A stretch of 64,000 nucleotides of DNA, taken from positions 84,709 to 148,708 of the forward strand of contig JBAXIO010000010.1 in assembly GCA_037138335.1 (NCBI GenBank). Reading direction: 5' to 3'. The notes beneath the pieces were generated by a model. The model saw nothing but the letters and a program-made list of their open reading frames with translations. It had not been told where the DNA came from and did no database searches. The stretch comes from CAIRDP01 sp037138335 (lineage in GTDB: Bacteria > Bacteroidota > Bacteroidia > Bacteroidales > FEN-979). Of the stretch, positions 55,140 to 63,621 are shown one piece after another. Numbering within the stretch: position 1 is the stretch's first letter; each line of letters begins with the position of its first letter. The translations under genes and the position numbers were made by a program.

Positions 55140-55391
55140 TTATCGGTTTTTTGTTTTAAAATCAGGTGACCATACATTTTTATCTGGTTCATAAACGGTG
55201 ACCATGACACAATTTCCCGTTTCCGAATCTTTGGCGAAGAGAAGATGCAACGGACGGTGATCAATAAATCCAAGTATCAAAAAACTTGGATATGGTTATC
55301 ATTTGAATATTCTCGAATAACTTCACCAATATTCAAAATAATTTTCATTCTTGTCCAGACCTGGCTTGGGAAAACCAGATCATTTGTTTTG
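55140..55391 (-). pseudogene. DUF4258 toxin-like gene with frameshifts
   Basis: Reading toward lower coordinates, one frame gives MKIILNIGEVIREYSND; a one-base step then gives PYPSFLILGFIDHRPLHLLF and AKDSETGNCVMVTVYEPDKN to a stop at 55140-55142. This is the DUF4258 pattern (GEVI.EYPDDKPYPS..L.L…RPLHVV…VYEPD). Further upstream, MIWFSQARS resembles the start, in yet another frame. At least two frame breaks therefore disrupt it. The downstream YgiT-type partner is intact. Confidence 0.65.
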
Positions 55392-55396
55392 TCAAT

Positions 55397-56284
55397 CTAG
55401 CTTAAAAACAAGCTCCTATATTGTAATGGAGTATATTCAGTGATTGCTTTAAATGTCTTATTGAAATAGGAGATATTTCCAAAGCCACATTCAAAACAAA
55501 TTTCATTCACAGATTTTTCAGAGTTTCTAAGTAATTGGCAGGCTTGATTGATTCTAAATTCTGTAACTATTTTCACCAGTGTTTTACGGGTTACATTCTT
55601 AAAATAACGACAAAACGCAGTTGGAGTCAGATTCGCAATTTTAGCAACTGTTCTAAGGCTGACTTCCTGCTGATAATTCCCGATCAGGTAACTAAAAACC
55701 TTTTGAAAACGTTCAGTTTCGGCTGGTGATGCTGTAAGCCCTGCAAAATGATGATTGATGAGTTCAGTTTCTTCGGAATTGGCAATAAGATCAAGTATTT
55801 CCAGGAATTGCAAAAGCCTGTATAATCCTTCTTTAGCAGAACATTGCTTTATTTTGGAGATAATTTTTGCCTTCGTATTTCCCGTAATTAATACTCCGGC
55901 AATAGCTTTTTCAAACAGACTTTTAACTTTGATTAACTCAGGAAGTTCTAAAAAGGCCCTTCCCGCAAAATTTGGGTGAAACTGAATAACGATAGCCTGG
56001 GCATTGTCAGGTATCGCTTCGTTCATACTGTGCCAGCAATGTGGGACATTAGCTCCCACTAAAACCAAATCGTCGGGTTTATAATCTGAAACGTTGCCAC
56101 CCACATAACGCTTCCCTGTACTTTTTCGAATCCACGTAAGTTCTAATTCCGGATGAAAATGATAGGGCCCATTAAAAGAGGTCATATTTAAATCGATGAT
56201 TGATATAGAGTTTTCAATCCCTGTGGTAAGTTGTTCAAAAAATGCTTTCATTTTGTCTTTATTATCATAAAAATCAACCATCAT
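55397..56284 (-). CDS. AraC-family transcriptional regulator
   Basis: The N-terminal half is a cupin-type sensor (GPYHFHPELELTWI, DYKPDDLVLVGANVPHCW). The C-terminal 100 residues hold two helix-turn-helix motifs (SLRTVAKIANLTPTAFCRYF, VNEICFECGFGNISYFNKTF). The 295 residues are typical of sugar-responsive AraC regulators. It is divergent from the mannosidase/sugar-porter/corrinoid operon and probably activates it in response to a glycan product. Confidence 0.92.
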   Translation of the reverse strand: MMVDFYDNKDKMKAFFEQLTTGIENSISIIDLNMTSFNGPYHFHPELELTWIRKSTGKRYVGGNVSDYKPDDLVLVGANVPHCWHSMNEAIPDNAQAIVIQFHPNFAGRAFLELPELIKVKSLFEKAIAGVLITGNTKAKIISKIKQCSAKEGLYRLLQFLEILDLIANSEETELINHHFAGLTASPAETERFQKVFSYLIGNYQQEVSLRTVAKIANLTPTAFCRYFKNVTRKTLVKIVTEFRINQACQLLRNSEKSVNEICFECGFGNISYFNKTFKAITEYTPLQYRSLFLS

Positions 56285-56314
56285 TCAATGATGATGGTAA
56301 TATTACACAAATTC

Positions 56315-56330
56315 TTGTCAATTCAGACAA
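56315..56330. promoter_or_regulatory. Dyad in the AraC/GH92 divergent promoter region
   Basis: TTGTC (56315-56319) and GACAA (56326-56330) form a 5+5 dyad around AATTCA-centred sequence between the divergent genes. It could be the AraC-type site, but the arms are short. Confidence 0.3.
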
Positions 56331-56384
56331 ATAAAAACTTCTGAAAATTGAGAAAATTTGTCATGTAATAATAGATTCACACAA

Positions 56385-58532
56385 ATGAAGTCTTCCCTTT
56401 TGGCTTTTTTTATCGCTTTTACAACAATAGTAAGTGCGCAAAACAATATTCAATACGTAAATGTTTTTATCGGTACTGACGGAACCGGGCATACATTTCC
56501 TGGTCCATCAATGCCTTTTGGGATGGTCCAGCCTGGACCGGATAACCGTGATCAGGGATGGAACCATACTTGCGGATACCAGTATCAGGACAGTATTATT
56601 CTGGGTTTCTCGCAAACCCGTTTTAGTGGAACTGGTATTAACGAAATGGGTGATGTGTTGCTGCTTCCATTTGCAGGTAATCCGAATGCAGTTCTGAAAA
56701 ACAGGTATTATAAAGACTCTGAGAAAGCCAGTGTTGGTTATTATTCCCTTGTGAAAAAAGACGGGGTAAAAGTTGAACTGACCTGTTCAGAACGGGTGGC
56801 GATTCATCGTTATACATTCCCTGCCGAGGAAGCTAAAGTATTTGCCAATTTTCAACATGGTCTCCGTTTTCTAACAGACAGCCTGGTATTAGAATCAGAA
56901 GTGAAAATTGAAGATCACCAAACCTTTTCAGGTTATTGTCATACAAAAAACTGGGTGGACCGGAAGTATTTCTTTGTGATTAAATTTGATAAACCATTCA
57001 TAAAATCCGAACAACTGTTAAAGGGTCCGAAAGAAAATGCACCGAAATATATCCTGACCTTTAACCTGGGCAAAAATAAAACGCTGCAGGCAAAAATTGC
57101 TTTATCCACCGTGGATGTGGCCGGGGCAAAACTCAACATGCAAACCGAAATACCAGGCTGGGATTTCGAAAAGATAAAAGAAAACGCCGAAAATACCTGG
57201 AACCAATACCTGGGCAGGATTGAAATAGAGGCCGAAACCAAGGAAAAAGAAATCTTCTATACCTCTCTTTATCACCTGTTTTTACAGCCCTCGAATATAG
57301 CAGATGTCGATGGGAAATACCGTGGTGCTGATAATAAAATTTCGCAGGCACCAAATAAAGAATATTATTCCACGCTTTCCATTTGGGATGTGTACCGTGG
57401 TGCTTTCCCGCTGCTGCAAATTATTGCTCCTGAAAAAATTAATGGCATCGTCAATACCTTACTCCTTCATTATAAAGCTACCGGGTTTCTTCCTATCTGG
57501 ACGGCCTGGGGACAGGATAACTATTGCATGATCGGCAACCATGCCATCCCAATGATTCTTTCGGCGTACAATAAAGGTTTCTCCGGATTTGATAAAAATG
57601 AAGCGTTGAAAGCCATGGTTGAAACTTCAACGAAAAACCATATCAATTCCGATTGGGAATTATACAACCATTACGGTTATTATCCATTTGACAAGTTAGA
57701 TAACGAGGCTGTTTCGCGCACACTCGAAAGCGCTTACGACGATTGGTGTGTAGCCGAAATGGCATCAAAACTCGGCGATAAATCTACGGCTGAAACCTTT
57801 TACAAAAGGACTGCCTACTACAAAAACCTGTTCGATCCGGAAACTAAAATGTTTCGCGGTAAAGATACCAAAGGCAAATGGCGAACACCTTTTGATCCTC
57901 TGGCAGCTACTTCGCCAATGAATAATCCCGGCGATTATACCGAAGCTAATGCCTGGCAATATTTCTGGACTCCTGCCCAGTTCGACATCGATGGCATGAA
58001 AAAACTTTTAGGCGGGGATGACGCATTTACAAAGCAGTTGAACGATTTCTTCACCATCGAAGCGAGGAATGCCAACAAATTTCTTGGCCAGGAAGCCATG
58101 ATCGGGCAATATGCACATGGAAATGAACCCAGCCATCATATAGTTTATTTATACGCTTATTCCAGCACGCCTAAGTCCGGTCAGAAATATATTCACCGTA
58201 TTATCAATGAATTTCACAACAATACGCCCAACGGGATGATTGGTAACGACGACTGCGGACAAATGTCAGCCTGGTATATTCTGTCATGCCTGGGATTTTA
58301 CCCGGTGAATCCGGCCGGAAATGAGTTTGTTTTTGGATCTCCACAATTTAAAAAAGCTACTCTTAACTTGTCAAAAGGAAAACAATTTGTAATTGAAGGC
58401 AAGAATTTCTCAGAAACATCATTTTATAACGACACCAGGATTTTAAACGGAATTCAAATCAAAAAACCATTCATTACTTATAAAGAGATAATGGATGGAG
58501 GAAGTCTGAAATTTATAATGACTAAAAACTAA
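56385..58532 (+). CDS. GH92 alpha-mannosidase, secreted
   Basis: From Met 56385 the protein is 715 residues, with a signal peptide (…TTIVSAQ). GH92 hallmarks run along it: GTGHTFPGPSMPFGMVQPGP, GFSQTRFSGTG, the calcium/catalytic region GNDDCGQMSAWYILS and NEPSHHIVYLY. GH92 enzymes are Ca2+-dependent exo-alpha-mannosidases acting on N-glycans and yeast-type mannans. It is the first gene of the operon that continues past the window end. The in-frame TTG at 56358 is less likely as start. Confidence 0.93.
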   Translation: MKSSLLAFFIAFTTIVSAQNNIQYVNVFIGTDGTGHTFPGPSMPFGMVQPGPDNRDQGWNHTCGYQYQDSIILGFSQTRFSGTGINEMGDVLLLPFAGNPNAVLKNRYYKDSEKASVGYYSLVKKDGVKVELTCSERVAIHRYTFPAEEAKVFANFQHGLRFLTDSLVLESEVKIEDHQTFSGYCHTKNWVDRKYFFVIKFDKPFIKSEQLLKGPKENAPKYILTFNLGKNKTLQAKIALSTVDVAGAKLNMQTEIPGWDFEKIKENAENTWNQYLGRIEIEAETKEKEIFYTSLYHLFLQPSNIADVDGKYRGADNKISQAPNKEYYSTLSIWDVYRGAFPLLQIIAPEKINGIVNTLLLHYKATGFLPIWTAWGQDNYCMIGNHAIPMILSAYNKGFSGFDKNEALKAMVETSTKNHINSDWELYNHYGYYPFDKLDNEAVSRTLESAYDDWCVAEMASKLGDKSTAETFYKRTAYYKNLFDPETKMFRGKDTKGKWRTPFDPLAATSPMNNPGDYTEANAWQYFWTPAQFDIDGMKKLLGGDDAFTKQLNDFFTIEARNANKFLGQEAMIGQYAHGNEPSHHIVYLYAYSSTPKSGQKYIHRIINEFHNNTPNGMIGNDDCGQMSAWYILSCLGFYPVNPAGNEFVFGSPQFKKATLNLSKGKQFVIEGKNFSETSFYNDTRILNGIQIKKPFITYKEIMDGGSLKFIMTKN

Positions 58533-58538
58533 TTTACT

Positions 58539-58619
58539 ATGAAAACAATAACACCAGCCATCATTAAATTTCTTGAGAAACAGTTCCTCTGGTGGTGGCA
58601 TCAAATTATTGACATTTAA
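58539..58619 (+). CDS. Very small ORF, 26 codons, unknown
   Basis: MKTITPAIIKFLEKQFLWWW… fills the gap between the mannosidase and the sugar porter, starting 6 bp after one and ending 15 bp before the next. The amphipathic, Trp-rich peptide could be a small membrane peptide or chance. No homologue is recognised. Confidence 0.3.
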   Translation: MKTITPAIIKFLEKQFLWWWHQIIDI

Positions 58620-58634
58620 AAAACGGAAATTATA

Positions 58635-60080
58635 ATGGAGAAAAAACCAGCTCAGAATAAAACCCTGGTTGCCGTAATTGCGACTATTGCCGCAACCGGC
58701 GGACTGCTTTTCGGTTTTGATACCGGAGTAATTTCGGGCGCTATTCCTTATTTTCAGAAAAACTTTGCCCTTGACAATGGCTGGATAGAACTTATAACTA
58801 CAGCAGGGCTTGCAGGTGCAGTGTTTGGCGCAATTTCATCGGGCCGGATTACTGATATTGTTGGTCGGAAAAAAGTGATTTTGGCATCAGCTCTCATTTT
58901 TGCCATAGGAGCATTTTGGTCGGGTTCTGCTCCTGGTGCAGGGAATTTAATGGTTGCCCGTTTCTTTCTGGGTATAGCTATTGGGATATCTTCATTTGCC
59001 GTGCCTTTATATATAGCTGAAATTTCACCGGCTAAGAACAGGGGTACCTTTGTGTCCCTTTTTCAGCTTCTTATTACGATTGGCATTTTTGTTTCATATT
59101 TCTCTGACCTTGCATTCGCCCTTCCGGAGGGCGCTCCAGGTTATACGGATTGCTGGCGTCCCATGCTTTATGCAGGTATTATTCCTGCAGCCATTATGCT
59201 GGCGGGTATGATATTTTTGCCGGAAACACCGCGCTGGCTGATTAGCAAGGGCTTCGAAGATAAAAGCCGCGAAGTATTAATGAAAGTGGAAGACCCTGAA
59301 CTGGTTGAGGAGACAATTTCACGTATGAAGGAAGAAATTGAAATTGACAAGCATAACAAAACCGGCTGGAACGAACTAGTTAAGCCATGGCTCCGTACTC
59401 CATTGATAATCGCAATCGGAATTATGTTTGTACAACAATTCACCGGGATCAATACGATTATTTACTACAGTCCGAAAATATTCCTGATGGCAGGATTTGA
59501 GGGGGCACGGGCAGCTATTTTGGCCTCGGTAAGTGTTGGTGCTGTATGTGTGTTGTCTTCAATTATAGCATTATCTGTTGTTGACAAATTAGGCAGGCGT
59601 AAGTTATATATGATCGGGTTAAGTGGCATGGTGGTTTCACTTTTCGCTCTGGGCATGTGTTTTGCATTGCAATCATCACTGGGCGATTCGGTAAAGCAAA
59701 TAACCGTTGCCTTAGTTTGGATTTATATTGCATTTTTCGCAGTAAGCCTCGGACCTTTAGGTTGGGTTATAGTTTCAGAAATTTTCCCTTTAAAAGTACG
59801 CGGTATCGGCGCAAGCATTGGTTCGCTCTCTAACTGGCTGTTCAATGGAGTGGTGGCTTTTACTTTTTTTAAAATTGTGAAAGGGCTTACTATGCAAGGA
59901 ACCGACATTACGGTTAACAATGAAAACCTCGGCAATCCTGCAGGCGCATTCTGGTTGTATGCCCTCATTGGAATTGCAGGTTTGATATGGGGTTACTTTT
60001 ATATTCCCGAAACTAAAGGGAAATCACTTGAAATGATTGAAGATCACTGGCGGCAAGGTAAAACTCCAAGAGAATTGTAA
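58635..60080 (+). CDS. MFS sugar:H+ symporter (sugar porter family)
   Basis: Twelve-helix major facilitator with sugar-porter signatures: GFDTGVISGAIPYF, GRITDIVGRKKVI, PETPRWLISKG, QQFTGINTIIYYSP, DKLGRRKLYMIG and the C-terminal PETKGKSLE. The 481 residues match XylE/GalP-like porters. In this operon it should import the monosaccharide released by the mannosidase, or its methylated form, across the inner membrane. Confidence 0.95.
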   Translation: MEKKPAQNKTLVAVIATIAATGGLLFGFDTGVISGAIPYFQKNFALDNGWIELITTAGLAGAVFGAISSGRITDIVGRKKVILASALIFAIGAFWSGSAPGAGNLMVARFFLGIAIGISSFAVPLYIAEISPAKNRGTFVSLFQLLITIGIFVSYFSDLAFALPEGAPGYTDCWRPMLYAGIIPAAIMLAGMIFLPETPRWLISKGFEDKSREVLMKVEDPELVEETISRMKEEIEIDKHNKTGWNELVKPWLRTPLIIAIGIMFVQQFTGINTIIYYSPKIFLMAGFEGARAAILASVSVGAVCVLSSIIALSVVDKLGRRKLYMIGLSGMVVSLFALGMCFALQSSLGDSVKQITVALVWIYIAFFAVSLGPLGWVIVSEIFPLKVRGIGASIGSLSNWLFNGVVAFTFFKIVKGLTMQGTDITVNNENLGNPAGAFWLYALIGIAGLIWGYFYIPETKGKSLEMIEDHWRQGKTPREL

Positions 60081-60086
60081 AATCGC

Positions 60087-60782
60087 ATGCATTTACAGAA
60101 ATTCAATATTCAAAGCCGATCAATCGGAATAAACCGGGCTGAAATTTATGCAGTGCTTGGCGTATCTGCCGAAGTACAGGCATTGGTTGATGAATATATT
60201 GAAGAAGTTTTTATGAATGGTCCTGAACTTCTCCAGGTTACCGGCGGATACCTGATTGCCGAAGATGTAAAAACGGATTCGAAGTTGAAACAGATCCTTG
60301 TTAACGGAATTCCATTCAATATTAAAAAGAATATTTTTCAACAGCTTAAGGCAAGTGAAAAGATTGCCGTCTTCGTTTGTACAATTGGGGATGCGGTGTT
60401 TGAAAAATCACGTACACTGATGAAAAATAATGAAATGTTGCATGGCTATATTTATGATATATATGGAAGCCTTGCCGTCGAGAATGCCATGGAACAGGTT
60501 CAGGCCAATTTAAAGCTTGAAATGGCTAAAACAGGTTCAGGGATTTCAAACCGTTACAGCCCCGGATATTGCGGATGGATGGTTGCTGAACAAAAAAAGC
60601 TGTTCAGCCTTCTCCCTCCCGGGTTCTGTGGAATTTCGCTTTCCGATTCATGCCTCATGCAACCCATAAAATCAATCAGCGGATTTATAGGTATCGGACC
60701 TGAGATTCGCCCCAAAGGATATAACTGCGAATTGTGCGATTCATCCCAATGCCTTTACCGCAACTTAAAACACAATATCTAA
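60087..60782 (+). CDS. MetH activation-domain protein (corrinoid reactivation candidate)
   Basis: The 231-residue product resembles the C-terminal AdoMet-binding activation domain of B12-dependent methionine synthase as a free-standing protein; NRYSPGYCGWMVAEQKKLF carries the RYSPGYG-like AdoMet-binding signature, and LLPPGFCGISLSDSCLM follows. In MetH this domain re-methylates oxidised cob(II)alamin using AdoMet and an electron donor. Next to a corrinoid protein and two methyltransferases, it is the best candidate for reactivating the corrinoid. The C-terminal CELCDSSQC adds extra cysteines that could bind a cluster or metal. It starts 6 bp after the porter. Confidence 0.8.
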   Translation: MHLQKFNIQSRSIGINRAEIYAVLGVSAEVQALVDEYIEEVFMNGPELLQVTGGYLIAEDVKTDSKLKQILVNGIPFNIKKNIFQQLKASEKIAVFVCTIGDAVFEKSRTLMKNNEMLHGYIYDIYGSLAVENAMEQVQANLKLEMAKTGSGISNRYSPGYCGWMVAEQKKLFSLLPPGFCGISLSDSCLMQPIKSISGFIGIGPEIRPKGYNCELCDSSQCLYRNLKHNI

Positions 60783-60817
60783 TCATGTTCAAACTCTTAT
60801 ATTAATAATTGAAGCAC

Positions 60818-61828
60818 ATGAACAAAAAACAGCAATTCGATAAATTACTTTCTGGTGAACTTCATTCGAGTGTGCTATTCAAGCCGATATTGATGCACTT
60901 TGCAGCCCGTTTTAATAAAACAACCTATGGGAAGTTTGCTTCGGATTACAAAGTACTGGTTGAGTCGAACATACGTTGTATGGAATACTTCGACCTTGAT
61001 ACGGTAAGCCTGATCAGTGATCCTTACCGCGAAACTTCTGCTTTTGGGGCCCGAATTGAATTTATACCTGAAGGGGTTCCAAAATGCTTGAACAAAGTGA
61101 TTCAAAATGAGTATGACGCCAGAAATTTAGCAATTCCTGACATTTATCAATGTGAACGAACACGCGACAGGATTTCAGGAGCGGCCTACTATCAGAAACT
61201 GCTGAAAGGGACGGTCCCGGTGGGAGGATGGATTGAAGGTCCGCTGGCTGAAGCATGCGATTTGGCGGGTTTAAGCGAGATGCTGATGAATCTTATGTGC
61301 GATCCTGATTATTCAAATATAATCATGGATAAATGTATGATAGTGGCCAGGGAGTTTGCCAAAGCACAAATAATTGAAGGTTGCGACTATATTGGAATTG
61401 GTGACGCAATTTGTTCGCAGATTGATGCAGCCACCTATGATCTTTATGTTAAAGAAAGGCACAAAGAACTTGTTGATCATATTCATTCGCTGGGGGCCAA
61501 AGCCAAACTGCATATCTGCGGGAATATCAACCATTTATTACCTTCCATTAGCTGTCTGAATTTGGATATTATTGATTTTGACTGGCAGGTTGATTTAAAG
61601 GAAGCACGAAAAATATTGGGTGATAATGTTGTAATCAAAGGAAATATTAACCCTGTTTTGATTCAGGAAGCAGACTCTCAGCACCTTGAAATCCTGGCCA
61701 ATGAACTTGTTCAACAAATGCAGGGCCAGAAATTTATTCTCTCAGGCGGATGCGAAATCGGCGTCAATACTCCTATAGCAAATCTTATGAAATTGGCTGA
61801 AATTTCAACAAAAACTAAAACAAATTAA
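60818..61828 (+). CDS. UroD-family corrinoid methyltransferase (MtaA/MtbA-like) 1
   Basis: A (beta/alpha)8 UroD-family protein of 336 residues from Met 60818. The zinc-thiol motif of MtaA/MtbA-type cobalamin:thiol methyltransferases is present as His-x-Cys (KLHICGNINH) plus a distal Cys (FILSGGCEIGVNTP). True haem-pathway UroD lacks it. It should move a methyl group between a corrinoid protein and another acceptor or donor. It is only about 25-30% like its neighbour by eye, so the two probably differ in substrate. Confidence 0.82.
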   Translation: MNKKQQFDKLLSGELHSSVLFKPILMHFAARFNKTTYGKFASDYKVLVESNIRCMEYFDLDTVSLISDPYRETSAFGARIEFIPEGVPKCLNKVIQNEYDARNLAIPDIYQCERTRDRISGAAYYQKLLKGTVPVGGWIEGPLAEACDLAGLSEMLMNLMCDPDYSNIIMDKCMIVAREFAKAQIIEGCDYIGIGDAICSQIDAATYDLYVKERHKELVDHIHSLGAKAKLHICGNINHLLPSISCLNLDIIDFDWQVDLKEARKILGDNVVIKGNINPVLIQEADSQHLEILANELVQQMQGQKFILSGGCEIGVNTPIANLMKLAEISTKTKTN

Positions 61829-61846
61829 TCCCTGAAACCTCCTTTT

Positions 61847-62857
61847 ATGAAAATGAATATGACAGAATGGAAAAATTCCATTCTTGCACATCCCGAAAAA
61901 ATAGCTGTGCCTGTTATGACATATCCCGGGCTTCAGCTTATCGGCAAGTCGGTTATGGACATGGTCACAATAGGAGAAGTTCAATATCACTGTGTGATAG
62001 CCTTATCTGCAAAATATCCTGCAATTGGGGCAACAACTTTAATCATGGATTTGTCAGTTGAAGCAGAAGCATTTGGCAGTTTTATTAACTTCAGTGAAAA
62101 CGAGATCCCCACAGTTTCAAAAAGACTGATAGACTCATTTGAGCAAGTAGTTAACCTTAAAATTCCGGCGATAGGTGACGGAAGAACAAAAAGCCATTTA
62201 ACCGCAGCCCGGTTAGCTGCAGATAATACCACAGCCCTCCCGGTATTTGGCGGTATCATCGGCCCCTATTCCTTAGCCGGCCGTCTTTACGATATTACCG
62301 AAATGATGACAGCAATACTCATTGAACCCGAAGGCGCTCATGATCTTTTGAACATTTGCACTTCATTTTTAAAAGAGTATGCGCTCGCTTTTAAAAAAGC
62401 AGGCTGTAACGGAATTGTGATAGCAGAACCGGCTGCCGGATTGCTTGCCGATTATCAATGTGAGGAATTTTCATCCAGGTATGTAAAACAGATTGTTGAT
62501 TTTGTGCAGGATGACAACTTTATGGTGGTTTTGCATAATTGCGGAAATACAGTCAGCCTGGTTGAATCAATGCTGGGAACAGGGGCGGCAGGATTTCATT
62601 TTGGCAATGCTGTTGATATGTGTGAGATTCTGCCTCAGGTTCCTGCAAACAGACTTGTGTTCGGTAATTTGGATCCTGCGGGAGTTATAAAAAATGGCAG
62701 TCCTGAAATCATTAAAGCTAAAACGAAAGAGCTTTTAACACGAACATCACAATACAACAATTTTGTAATTTCCTCCGGTTGCGACATACCTCCAGGAACA
62801 AAAATTGAAAATATTGATGCCTTTTTCGAAGCCATTGCTGAGTATAATAAAGGCTGA
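61847..62857 (+). CDS. UroD-family corrinoid methyltransferase (MtaA/MtbA-like) 2
   Basis: Second UroD-family barrel (336 residues), with zinc-motif residues in VVLHNCGNTVSLV (His-x-Cys) and FVISSGCDIPPGT. The N-terminal and substrate-pocket text (TTLIMDLSVEAEAFGSF, GGIIGPYSLAGRLYDI) differs from the first copy. It begins 19 bp after the first copy and ends 37 bp before the corrinoid-protein gene. One of the pair may act on the methylated substrate and the other on the methyl acceptor; this split is inferred from other corrinoid systems. Confidence 0.82.
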   Translation: MKMNMTEWKNSILAHPEKIAVPVMTYPGLQLIGKSVMDMVTIGEVQYHCVIALSAKYPAIGATTLIMDLSVEAEAFGSFINFSENEIPTVSKRLIDSFEQVVNLKIPAIGDGRTKSHLTAARLAADNTTALPVFGGIIGPYSLAGRLYDITEMMTAILIEPEGAHDLLNICTSFLKEYALAFKKAGCNGIVIAEPAAGLLADYQCEEFSSRYVKQIVDFVQDDNFMVVLHNCGNTVSLVESMLGTGAAGFHFGNAVDMCEILPQVPANRLVFGNLDPAGVIKNGSPEIIKAKTKELLTRTSQYNNFVISSGCDIPPGTKIENIDAFFEAIAEYNKG

Positions 62858-62893
62858 TTCATTAATATCAAATCCCATAAACGATTTACCGTC

Positions 62894-63565
62894 ATGAATG
62901 AAATAATAGAGAAACTGACAACTTGTATCGAGTTTGGCAAAATCAATCAAAAATCACCTTTCCCTCCTTCAATGCGGGGGGAGATTGGTGCAGATGAATT
63001 AACAAGACAAGCGTTGGAGGCAGGCATAAAACCTGCCGAAATCCTTGAACAAGGATTAATACCAGGCATGAATGCTGTTGGACTGAAGTTCAGCCAGGGT
63101 AAAGTGTTTGTTCCGGAAATGCTGATGGCGGCCAAAGCTATGGGTACGGCACTGGTCCACTTGAAACCCTATTTCATGTCGGGTGAAGTAAAACGAAAAG
63201 GCACGTTCATAATAGGCACTGTTTTCGGCGATTTACATGACATTGGTAAAAACCTGGTCGCCATGACCGTAGAAGGAGCCGGATGGGAAGTAATTGATTT
63301 AGGAGTAGATGTTAAAACCGAATCATTTCTGGATACGCTTGAAAAGTACCCCAATTGTGCGGTTGGAATTTCCGCCTTGTTAACCACTACTATGGGTAAC
63401 ATGGAATCGGTAGTAAAATTGGTGAAAGAAAAATATCCATTAACAAAGGTTTTAGTCGGTGGTGCACCTCTCAATACTGAATTCAGCAATAAGATCGGTG
63501 CCGATTTTTACAGCCGCGACCCCCAGGGTGCAGTGGCATACCTGAACAATTTGCAAAATTGCTGA
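62894..63565 (+). CDS. Corrinoid (B12-binding) methyltransferase protein, MtaC/MtbC type
   Basis: An N-terminal helical cap (to about residue 90) is followed by a B12-binding Rossmann domain with the cobalt-ligand motif DLHDIG in VFGDLHDIGKNLVAMTVEGAG (D-x-H-x-x-G) and the later GVDVKTESFLDTLEK and VLVGGAPLN segments. The 223 residues are normal for a stand-alone corrinoid carrier. It receives and passes on the methyl group in this operon. No separate substrate-specific MttB/MtaB-type methyltransferase is present in the window. Confidence 0.92.
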   Translation: MNEIIEKLTTCIEFGKINQKSPFPPSMRGEIGADELTRQALEAGIKPAEILEQGLIPGMNAVGLKFSQGKVFVPEMLMAAKAMGTALVHLKPYFMSGEVKRKGTFIIGTVFGDLHDIGKNLVAMTVEGAGWEVIDLGVDVKTESFLDTLEKYPNCAVGISALLTTTMGNMESVVKLVKEKYPLTKVLVGGAPLNTEFSNKIGADFYSRDPQGAVAYLNNLQNC

Positions 63566-63621
63566 ATGAACAGTGAAGGATTAATTAATTGAATTATTTA
63601 AAGAAAAGACAGTGATCTTTT

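Noticed and set aside
60081..62893. Cobalamin riboswitch controlling the corrinoid genes.
   Set aside because: The spacers between genes are 6-37 bp and the promoter region before GH92 is about 100 bp, too small for a B12 riboswitch; no B12-box sequence was seen.
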